DNA of 64,000 nt. Source: Fibrobacter succinogenes (GTDB taxonomy: Bacteria > Fibrobacterota > Fibrobacteria > Fibrobacterales > Fibrobacteraceae). The translations under genes and the position numbers were made by a program. Position 1 is the first letter of the stretch, and every line of letters starts with the position of its first letter. Positions 52,458 through 59,832 of this stretch are shown piece by piece. Location: NCBI GenBank assembly GCA_902776765.1, contig CACYRP010000031.1, positions 23,184 through 87,183 of the forward strand, read 5' to 3'. The notes below the pieces were generated by a model that did not search any database, had not been told where the DNA came from, and saw nothing but the letters and a program-made list of their open reading frames with translations.

Positions 52458-52765
52458 ATTATCCACCATTTTTAGGAAGTTCTTTACAAAAATATATTCT
52501 ATTTCAGCAAAATACTTATAGACAATTCAAGAAAGATTGTCTATAGACTACACTTGAATTTTTGCAACCTCAGCCACCAACAGCATTGCAAAAAAAACAA
52601 AAAGCGCCAAGGCAAATGCGCCCCGCGCTCCGGCTTCTAAAAAAGAAACCAAACATCCCATATACATCCACACACACGTTTCTGTATATAAAAATACCTC
52701 CAATTATGCATTGAAGGCACTGTTTTAAAAAAAAGAGTTGTCTATAGACAACGGCAAACCGAGCC
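52458..52765. other. Intergenic region with GTCTATAGAC inverted repeats
   Basis: 308 bp. An inverted repeat TATAGACAAT (52517-52526) and ATTGTCTATA (52536-52545) lies upstream of the pectate lyase-like gene. The palindromic decamer GTCTATAGAC occurs at 52539-52548 and again inside the terminator palindrome at 52740-52749. A 70-codon frame here is unlikely to be real. Confidence 0.6.
52727..52752 (-). terminator. Palindromic terminator of the SGNH gene
   Basis: On the minus strand GTTGTC, TATA, GACAAC is followed by T-rich sequence (A8 on the plus strand at 52727-52734), 14 bp beyond the stop. It contains the GTCTATAGAC core also found upstream of the pectate lyase gene. Confidence 0.7.
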
Positions 52766-54151
52766 TTACCAGACTCGCACATGCCTTGCGATTCGTGCGG
52801 AACCGCTTCGAATCACAGCAATGTATCGACCGGCGGGGACATTTTCAAAAACAACCGAAGAGCGCGATTCGTCAACATCCAGATTACGTTTCGAAGCAAC
52901 AATATGCCCCGTGACAGTCACCAAACTAATATCCGTTTTTCCAGAAATTTTTTCGATGAAAACATTTCGTTTTTGCGTATAAACTATAGGCAACACAAGT
53001 TTTGCGGACACATTGCGGCGCACCACACGAGTCGATTCATTCCCTTCGGGCGTATCCTTTTTCGCCGTGTCACCAACCGCGTAAAGAGGGGCAAGCGCCT
53101 CGGCCCACAAGTGGTGCATCGCCTGCCCGCCGCCTTCGGAATTCGGATGGACACCGTCGCTACCAAGCAATTCGGGATGTTTCAAAAAATAACCGTAAAA
53201 ATCAGGACCCTTGGGCAATTTGTTATCTTCAACAAGTTTATCTACAGCCTCAAGGAACGCCGGGTTAATTTGCCATCCCGACTTTTCAGGATTCGTTGCG
53301 ATAATGCGTGCAATGATCGGCGTGATTCCGTGAGCCTTTGCCGAATCAATAATTGTCTGCATGTTTTTGACATAAGTATCGAGATTCCAGTCGCCACCGC
53401 CCCAGGCATCGTTCGTTCCCATTTCGATTGCCCAGAATTTCACATTGCCAGCGTATTTCAGGTAATCGTCCAAGCGCTCAACCACTTCGGTACTGTTGAT
53501 GCAACCGATGCCTCCACGAAGCATGGCAGGCGTGTAATCCGGAAATCGAGCGTGAATCAGTTGTGCCGTCGTCGAATCCGTTTCCTGTTGCTTGATTCCC
53601 ATTTGGCTAATACTCGTGCCCATAAAGAACCACGTATCCGTTCCGCCATCCGTCATGTCGAACGCTTCGATTTCTAAAATCTTGCCGACATCGCCTTCGC
53701 TTACAAACTTGAACCAAGATTTTCCTTCAAAGTCAATTTCTACACCGCGAGCCATCACGGGATTGTCCTTGACGTTTGCAACTTCAGTCCAGTCACCATC
53801 CGAGCCATCCGTGGAATTTGCAGAAGTGAGTATTTTAAAATTGGAGAGAGCAACACCGCTATGCGAACAGTTGCTCGTAAAATTGGTCGCCCAGGCGCAA
53901 TCGCCAAAAGACTCCCAGTTGATCAAAAGCTTTTTAGGCCCCTCGCCCACATTCAATGCAATTTCTTTAGCACTGCTACTTTTCCAGTTGGTCAAATAAC
54001 CGTCGGTGAGGTAATCTGTGGTCGTCGAACCTGTATGCGCTAACAGGCCACCCGAAACAAGCTTATTCGGGGTAATACCGAAAGCAACGCCCGCACTGCA
54101 GGCTACAATTGCGGTCGAAGCAACCACGTTTTTAAAGAAAGCTTTTCCCAT
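52766..54151 (-). CDS. Secreted SGNH/GDSL esterase with N-terminal binding domain
   Basis: 461 residues from the ATG at 54151, which has GAGGAG upstream. Signal peptide ASTAIVACSAGVAFGITP. A roughly 150-residue N-terminal jelly-roll-like domain (SAKEIALNVGEGPKKLLINW, SGVALSNFKILTSANSTDGS) precedes the SGNH fold: WFFMGTSISQMGIK (block I Ser), GGIGCIN (block II Gly), IEMGTNDAW (block III Asn) and SDGVHPNSEGG (block V Asp-x2-His). The last about 90 residues (SGKTDISLVTVTGHIVASKR, FENVPAGRYIAVI) form a C-terminal sorting-type domain. Likely removes acetyl groups from plant polysaccharides, as in CE families; exact family not assigned. Confidence 0.85.
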   Translation of the reverse strand: MGKAFFKNVVASTAIVACSAGVAFGITPNKLVSGGLLAHTGSTTTDYLTDGYLTNWKSSSAKEIALNVGEGPKKLLINWESFGDCAWATNFTSNCSHSGVALSNFKILTSANSTDGSDGDWTEVANVKDNPVMARGVEIDFEGKSWFKFVSEGDVGKILEIEAFDMTDGGTDTWFFMGTSISQMGIKQQETDSTTAQLIHARFPDYTPAMLRGGIGCINSTEVVERLDDYLKYAGNVKFWAIEMGTNDAWGGGDWNLDTYVKNMQTIIDSAKAHGITPIIARIIATNPEKSGWQINPAFLEAVDKLVEDNKLPKGPDFYGYFLKHPELLGSDGVHPNSEGGGQAMHHLWAEALAPLYAVGDTAKKDTPEGNESTRVVRRNVSAKLVLPIVYTQKRNVFIEKISGKTDISLVTVTGHIVASKRNLDVDESRSSVVFENVPAGRYIAVIRSGSARIARHVRVW

Positions 54152-54252
54152 GACACTCCTCATTTCAATTCTATGGCTATAAATCCCCAAAAGAGCCTCC
54201 GGAATCTTTTTTGCATTACGCAATCGATTCCTTGAAGGCTTTTTAAAAGCAA

Positions 54253-55902
54253 TTATTTCTTTTTATACGGCACGAACATCGTACGCCCTTCCACTTTTTT
54301 ACGGATCATATAGCGACCCTGCGGGAGTCCCTGTTCCGAGAGGCCCATGTACTGACCTTTCATGTCGAAGATTCCCGTGGTAACCGCGCGTTCGCTAAAG
54401 TGAAGTTTTTCAGCCATGCGCGTGGTTTGTTCCGATTCGCTCGGTTTGTACTTGTCCCAACCGGGCATGTCATCGATGGTAATCACGCGAGCATCGGCCA
54501 TGTTGCTTTTCCAGACGCTATTGGCGGTTTGACCCGGCCACTTGCCACTCCAAGTGCTGTACCAAGGCATCCACCAACTCCACACAGCTTCATCATCGTG
54601 CATGTTCTTCACGTCAGGGATTGGACCGTTTTCGGTAAGTGCGATAATTTTCTTGGCACCCGTTGCGGTTTTGAACTTTTCGAACGCGCCCGAATTGCTG
54701 GAATAATCGTTGTCGTTATTATAGATATCGATGGAAATCACGTCGTAGTATTCCTCGCCCGGATCCCAGTCGCTCACAACCTTGCTTTCGGGATTATAGA
54801 CCCAAATGAGATTCCGGACACCCTTTTCCTTGACCATGCGGTCAAACACCAAGCGGTAAAGCGCCGCAAATTCCTTACCCGAGTTGATACTCCACCAGAA
54901 CCAGAGTCCACCGGCTTCGTGCAGGGGACGGAAAATAGCCGCAACACCCGCTTTCTGCAATTCGAGGAAGTACTCTGCGATGTGGTCGATGTCAGCGATA
55001 ATTCCTTTGTACGCAGCGCTCTCTGTATTCCATTCGGTCGTTCCACTCTTGAACGCCGTCTTGAAATCAAAATCGGTGTACTCGTTGGAACCTGCCGCCG
55101 ACTTAATGTAGAAGGCATCCTTTTCATCCAGCGGGTCTTTCCAATGCCAAGAGAACGCTGGAATACCGCCCTTGTTCCACAAATCCTTCGCCAGAGAAAT
55201 TCCCTTTTCCGTATATTCCGTGTACCAGGATTCGTTAGCCTTCGGACCCGTCGCAAACAAGAAATCCAAGCCCACAAGCGCCGGGAACTTGCCACTGCGC
55301 GTGTAGATATCCTTCACGTCGTCATGCGTCTTGAAATCGGCGCCCTTCGTGTAATTGCTCATGTCACCAGTCATGATGCCGCTAATCGTCTTCTTGCCAA
55401 AATTCTCGACAAGGAAACTGTAAAGCTTGACAGCACTTTCTGTCGCATTCGGCGTGACTGGCTTGGCGCTCAAATTAAATGCAACAGACTGATAAGGCGA
55501 AACATCGATGTAATCCACGCTAATCCAACCCCAGAATTTTTCGATGGCGATATTGTTCGCGCCCGCCTTAAGAGTGACCACGGTCGATACGTCACCCCAA
55601 CCTGTAGTGGCGTTGAAATCGACCGTGGCGGCAGTTGAGCCATTAACCTTGATGTAGTTCGACTTGAATTCGCCCGCCTTGTAGTGTATTGTCAACTGGT
55701 ACTTGCCCGCAAATTCGGCAGTGACGTTTTCGAAGGCGATATTACCCTCTTTCATATCGACATAGCCCGTTCCCGAGACACTAGCACTGTTGACAATTCC
55801 AGAGCCACCAGTAAGCGTTGCCGATTCGGCTTCGTACTTGGTAGCAAACGTTGCCGAGGCTAACACAAGACCGAGAAAAACAGCTTTCTTCGCTATATTC
55901 AT
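54253..55902 (-). CDS. Secreted GH26 beta-mannanase with N-terminal CBM
   Basis: 549 residues, Shine-Dalgarno GAGGAG. Signal peptide LGLVLASATFA; a carbohydrate-binding module of CBM6/35 type at about 22-137 (YEAESATLTGGSGIVNSASV, YVDMKEGNIAFENVTAEFAG, GANNIAIEKFWGWISVDYID). The GH26 barrel covers about 150-480: SGIMTGDMSN, PALVGLDFLF, SWHWKDP, AAIFRPLHEAGGLWFWW (acid/base Glu329), NLIWVYNPES and IIALTENGPI (nucleophile Glu424). The C-terminal part after 490 is an unclassified tail (GIFDMKGQYMG). Hydrolyses beta-mannans. Divergent from a TIGR02147 regulator (56069), with an inverted repeat at 55967-55990 between them. Confidence 0.93.
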   Translation of the reverse strand: MNIAKKAVFLGLVLASATFATKYEAESATLTGGSGIVNSASVSGTGYVDMKEGNIAFENVTAEFAGKYQLTIHYKAGEFKSNYIKVNGSTAATVDFNATTGWGDVSTVVTLKAGANNIAIEKFWGWISVDYIDVSPYQSVAFNLSAKPVTPNATESAVKLYSFLVENFGKKTISGIMTGDMSNYTKGADFKTHDDVKDIYTRSGKFPALVGLDFLFATGPKANESWYTEYTEKGISLAKDLWNKGGIPAFSWHWKDPLDEKDAFYIKSAAGSNEYTDFDFKTAFKSGTTEWNTESAAYKGIIADIDHIAEYFLELQKAGVAAIFRPLHEAGGLWFWWSINSGKEFAALYRLVFDRMVKEKGVRNLIWVYNPESKVVSDWDPGEEYYDVISIDIYNNDNDYSSNSGAFEKFKTATGAKKIIALTENGPIPDVKNMHDDEAVWSWWMPWYSTWSGKWPGQTANSVWKSNMADARVITIDDMPGWDKYKPSESEQTTRMAEKLHFSERAVTTGIFDMKGQYMGLSEQGLPQGRYMIRKKVEGRTMFVPYKKK

Positions 55903-55966
55903 AGGAACTCCTCTTTTTTATGAATATATCCTTTTTAGGTGTTTCAAAGGCAAAAGAAAAAAATCA

Positions 55967-55990
55967 AGTGTGGACAAAAATGTCAACACT
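55967..55990. promoter_or_regulatory. Inverted repeat between GH26 and TIGR02147 genes
   Basis: AGTGTGGACA and TGTCAACACT surround AAAA; nine of ten arm positions pair. It lies between the divergent GH26 mannanase and TIGR02147 genes. The GH26 side also carries CTTTGAAACA, which recurs in the palindrome before the second TIGR02147 gene. Confidence 0.55.
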
Positions 55991-56068
55991 CCCGTAAAAA
56001 AATCATCGCACAACGCATTAAAACAATATCTCTTTATAAAAAAAATGTATTTTTAAAGCAGGTTGGCC

Positions 56069-56914
56069 ATGCTTGCAAAAAACAAAATCAACATCTACGA
56101 TTACTCCGACTACCGCAACTTCTTGCAGGATTTTTACGAGTTGGAAAAATCGCTAGATTCGTCGTTCAGTTACCGAGTTTTCGCTGCCGCCGTCGAAATG
56201 GATGCAAGCCTATTGCTCAAGATTTTGCAGGGCAAGCGCCATGTTTCAACAAAAAGCATCGAGTCGTTCGTGCAGTTTTTCCGATTCAAGGAAGGCAAGG
56301 CCGAATACTTCCGTGAACTGGTTGCTTACGGCAAGGCTAAAACAGACGATCAGGTGCGCAAGCATTTCGAAACGCTCCAGAAAATGCGTCCTGCGGCCTG
56401 CCGCGAACTTGACGAAGCCCGCTACCGCTATTTTCAGCAATGGTTCTACCCTATGGTTCGCTCCGCACTCGATGTATTCGACTATCGCGGACCGGAATAC
56501 GCAGCAGCTCTAGGAGACTCTTGCATCCCGAAGCTTACCGCAACGCAGGTACAAAACGCAGTCGATGCGTTGTTACAGCTCGGCCTTGCAAACATGCGAA
56601 AAGACGGACGCATCGTCCCAACCGAAGCCCATATCAAAACAAAAGAACACTGGCTGAGCGCCTCTATTAGCGACTATCAAAAGAGCATCACCGAACTTGC
56701 GCAACGTTCCATCGCCGAAACGCCAAAAGAAGAACGCGACATCAGCACACTCACCATGGCTCTCGATTCTTCGCAAATACAGAAAATTCGCGAAATCCTT
56801 GCCGAGACGAGAAAAAGCATCGTAAAAGTGGTCAATGCGATGCCCTCCCAAATTTGCGACAGTGTTTATCAATTAAATTTTCAATTGTTCCCGATGATGA
56901 AGAAAAAGGATTGA
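56069..56914 (+). CDS. TIGR02147-family regulator-like protein (copy a)
   Basis: 281 residues from the ATG at 56069. N-terminal signature IYDYSDYRNFLQDFYELEKS. Residues about 30-75 (FAAAVEMDASLLLKILQGKR, then HVSTKSIESFVQFFRF) have the shape of an XRE-type helix-turn-helix. The remainder is the family-specific helical domain (YFQQWFYPMVRSALDVFDY, VQNAVDALLQLGLANMRKDG, ISTLTMALDSSQIQKIREIL). TIGR02147 is a large Fibrobacter family of likely regulators; this description is by pattern. Divergent from GH26 and followed after 2 bp by a lipoprotein gene, so translationally linked. Confidence 0.8.
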   Translation: MLAKNKINIYDYSDYRNFLQDFYELEKSLDSSFSYRVFAAAVEMDASLLLKILQGKRHVSTKSIESFVQFFRFKEGKAEYFRELVAYGKAKTDDQVRKHFETLQKMRPAACRELDEARYRYFQQWFYPMVRSALDVFDYRGPEYAAALGDSCIPKLTATQVQNAVDALLQLGLANMRKDGRIVPTEAHIKTKEHWLSASISDYQKSITELAQRSIAETPKEERDISTLTMALDSSQIQKIREILAETRKSIVKVVNAMPSQICDSVYQLNFQLFPMMKKKD

Positions 56915-56916
56915 TA

Positions 56917-58041
56917 ATGAAACGTTTTTTTGCGACAATACTTTTGACAGCCTTTTTTTGGGCGTGCTCCGAATCGAATCCAGAATTCACTGGAGCGACA
57001 AGCGAGACCACAAACGGAATTGCATTCACTGTTGTTGATGCATCCCACTCGCCCATCATAAACGCTCGTCTAAAACTATTCTCCAAAGAAACCATTTCCG
57101 TCATCGATTCCGCCACAACAAATTCCTTGGGCGAAGCGCGCTTTGATTCCGTTGTTTCGGACGGATTTATCGAAGGCATTGCAGGCAGCGATTCTTCACT
57201 AATGACCTGGACTGCACTTGACACCCAGCAAACCGAAATTTCGCTTTTGCCATCGGCAAGCATCACCGTACGCACAGGCGCAGCAGAAGCCGACTACGCT
57301 AAACTTTACGAAACCATCGCTCTGCAATCCACGCCCTACACAGCCTCCCGTAGCGGAAACGAATACGTATTCTCTCGCGTGCCAGCAGGCATATTCGACA
57401 TCGTCGCCGGAGATTCACTCCTTGCAACCGTTTCGGTCGAAAACGGAACAACCGCAGACACGCTTTTCCGCATGCCGGGCATTACACAAGAATTTGTATT
57501 CGAGGACTTTGACGATGGCGATAGTTTGAACAACATCGCAAAGACATTTCCGAATTTCGGTTGGTACTTCAACACAAGCAATGGAGCGCAATGGATTTTG
57601 CCAGACAGTTCAAAAAGCTTTGCCACAGCCCTTATCGACAGTGCTCAGGGGAAATACCTTTCATTAAAATTTGCGCTTGGCGAATCCGGAACAGTGCTCA
57701 TCGGCACGCACATTGGCCTAGACACGGGTTATTACGATTTGAGCAGACTCACTGCCGTCCGATTGAAAGTTCGCGGTGACTGTGAATTTTCTGTAGCGCT
57801 AGAACATTACAAGGATATCGGCGACAACAAATTCAATAAAGCATTGTGGAATGCCAAGGCAAACGAGAACTGGCACGAAGTTGTATTCCGCCCCGGTGAT
57901 GAAACTTTGGAAAGCGAAAGTTACCAAGTCCGTTTCAAAGATATCGCAACCGAAATCGGATTTTTCACCATTTTCATGAAAAACGGAACATTCCTAGAAG
58001 TCGATGAAATCGTTTTCGAAGGAATGGATACCGTTTTATAG
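56917..58041 (+). CDS. Lipoprotein with Ig-like and CBM-like domains, linked to TIGR02147a
   Basis: 374 residues; its ATG lies 2 bp after the TIGR02147 stop and has AAGGA upstream. Lipoprotein signal LTAFFWACSES. The mature N-terminus (GIAFTVVDASHSPIINARLK) resembles the start of the lipoprotein at 58063-59772. A carboxypeptidase-regulatory-like fold is suggested by GEARFDSVVSDG and YVFSRVPAGIFDIVAG. The C-terminal 180 residues (FVFEDFDDGDSLNNIAKTFP onwards, ending FLEVDEIVFEG) look like a CBM11-like or GH-associated jelly roll. It may be a surface carbohydrate-binding partner of the regulator. Confidence 0.7.
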   Translation: MKRFFATILLTAFFWACSESNPEFTGATSETTNGIAFTVVDASHSPIINARLKLFSKETISVIDSATTNSLGEARFDSVVSDGFIEGIAGSDSSLMTWTALDTQQTEISLLPSASITVRTGAAEADYAKLYETIALQSTPYTASRSGNEYVFSRVPAGIFDIVAGDSLLATVSVENGTTADTLFRMPGITQEFVFEDFDDGDSLNNIAKTFPNFGWYFNTSNGAQWILPDSSKSFATALIDSAQGKYLSLKFALGESGTVLIGTHIGLDTGYYDLSRLTAVRLKVRGDCEFSVALEHYKDIGDNKFNKALWNAKANENWHEVVFRPGDETLESESYQVRFKDIATEIGFFTIFMKNGTFLEVDEIVFEGMDTVL

Positions 58042-58062
58042 GCATTCCGCCATTCTGTAACA

Positions 58063-59772
58063 CTATCGAGCGGATAGAGAAGGCCAACGGTTCTCTGGAT
58101 GCTGATTTAAATAAGTTGTTAAAGTCCAAGATTCGTCGTGGAAACACGCGCCGATTGAAAGTTCATCTATATTGCCTGTAAAGCCTCCCAACTGAAAATT
58201 GGCACGTTCCTTGACGTTTTCAGCCCAATCGGATTTTTCGGCTTCGGAAATGATTTGACGATTGTTCACATAAAATAAAACTTGTTCAAAAGCACGCCTG
58301 CTGAAAGCGACGTAAACCCATTCACCTGCGTTAATTCCGTCTGCACCCGAAACCCAAGAGATTTTGTAACTTGAGTCTTCGGCCGTTTTAGACACATCCT
58401 CCGCCACTGATTGCATAGCCTCATGATAGAAGTCCACGACAAAGCCTTGCTTGGGTACGTAACGGAGCGCATATTCTTCAGCCTTTTTGAAAATCAATTG
58501 CTCCTTGTCCAGCGATTCGAGCTGCAGCCACAGCGAAAAACAGAAATAGCCGTCATCATCAAAAGTCAGATTTACTTTGCGCGTAAAATCCTTACCCGCG
58601 GAATTTTTGACAGTCACGACATCGTCTGCGCCAAGATGCATTCCGTTTCCAAGAACGCCGCCACTGCTATCAAGTTCTGTCGCTGTTTCGGCAGAGCCTT
58701 CGAAATACCCCTTTTCAGCGGAATCGTCAAGGAGCGAAAGCCCACTATCAAAATGATACACCAACGAATAGCTGCGATTCGTCGGGAATACGTCAAAAGC
58801 GTAAGCGGGGTCTTTAGCCGTATTGAACGTCAATTCAATTTCATCTGCGGTATTCAAGGAATCGAGGCGAACCCAGAACATCATTTTTCCATTTTGTAAT
58901 TGGGGTTCCGCAATGGGCAACTGTTTTTTCGCAGCGCTGTGTGAAATGCGGAAAGCTTCCCAACGGCCTACGAAATGGTCAAGAGAGTCCAAGTCGCACA
59001 CCGAAGAGTCGAGCACAAGGGCTAACGGGATATCCGTAACGACACGGACTGAATCACCGCTTGCAGAATTCTCGGCTTTGGGATTTTCACGTTCAGGGAG
59101 CGCAAGCGGAGCTGTGAACGAATATGTTACCGAATCTCCCCAGACCGTCGTTTCGTCCGGTTGCACCGAGACATTTTCGAACTTTACTGGGAACAATTTG
59201 TCCATGTAGATAACGATGTCCAAAGAATCCGCCGGAAGGCTATCGACTTCGATTTTCCCATTCTGCACAGAGATCCTTCTGTGAATGGTCGTTCCGACGA
59301 CAATCGCATCACCACCCTGATTTTCGCGGAACGCGCCTGGCACGAGAAGTTTGACACTCCCCGAATGACGCAATGTGTCATGTAAGGCAAGCGGTTCGCC
59401 TTGTTCATTAGCCAAGTTCTGTTTCAGGAACATTTGACCCGATTTTTCATGGAAAGCCTCTATCGAGAAACGGCCCGACGGGATGGAGTCGAATTCGTAG
59501 TTGCCATTTTCGTCGGTTTCGGTTTCAAACGCCTGTGGCAAAGAGCGTTCCGCACGATCTGCGGAGATAATGTTAAAGTCGCTCGGCACGCATTGCACGC
59601 GCGCGTGGGCGGCTGGGGAACCGTTATCCAAGACAAAAATTCCGGCGAGTTCTGGAGAACCCGTTTCGGCGCTGTTACCCGCCACATGGCTATCGGAACA
59701 TCCTGCAAGAAGCGCCATAAAGGCCGCCGAAAAAGCAACCGTTACAGCCTTTATGTTTTTGCAGAACTTCAT
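58063..59772 (-). CDS. Lipoprotein with LamG-like domain
   Basis: 569 residues from the ATG at 59772, with TATATT 7 nt upstream. Lipoprotein signal MALLAGCSDSHV. Mature N-terminus GSPELAGIFVLDNGSPAAHA, then YEFDSIPSGRFSIEAF, a carboxypeptidase-regulatory-like pattern also seen in the lipoprotein at 56917. The C-terminal 240 residues form a concanavalin A/LamG-like domain (YSLVYHFDSGLSLLDDSAEK, WVYVAFSRRAFEQVLFYVNN, NFQLGGFTGNIDELSIGA). Follows the PL1 gene by 60 bp on the same strand, so cotranscription is possible as well as its own leaderless promoter. Confidence 0.75.
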   Translation of the reverse strand: MKFCKNIKAVTVAFSAAFMALLAGCSDSHVAGNSAETGSPELAGIFVLDNGSPAAHARVQCVPSDFNIISADRAERSLPQAFETETDENGNYEFDSIPSGRFSIEAFHEKSGQMFLKQNLANEQGEPLALHDTLRHSGSVKLLVPGAFRENQGGDAIVVGTTIHRRISVQNGKIEVDSLPADSLDIVIYMDKLFPVKFENVSVQPDETTVWGDSVTYSFTAPLALPERENPKAENSASGDSVRVVTDIPLALVLDSSVCDLDSLDHFVGRWEAFRISHSAAKKQLPIAEPQLQNGKMMFWVRLDSLNTADEIELTFNTAKDPAYAFDVFPTNRSYSLVYHFDSGLSLLDDSAEKGYFEGSAETATELDSSGGVLGNGMHLGADDVVTVKNSAGKDFTRKVNLTFDDDGYFCFSLWLQLESLDKEQLIFKKAEEYALRYVPKQGFVVDFYHEAMQSVAEDVSKTAEDSSYKISWVSGADGINAGEWVYVAFSRRAFEQVLFYVNNRQIISEAEKSDWAENVKERANFQLGGFTGNIDELSIGACFHDESWTLTTYLNQHPENRWPSLSAR

Positions 59773-59832
59773 CGATACCAATATATATAAGATTTACGAA
59801 AAGCGAGCACGCCTTCATTCGCTAGGGAATCG

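Noticed and set aside
52570..52782. 70-codon frame between the pectate lyase and SGNH genes
   Set aside because: Overlaps a terminator and inverted repeats, with no ribosome site and Cys/Phe-rich random composition.
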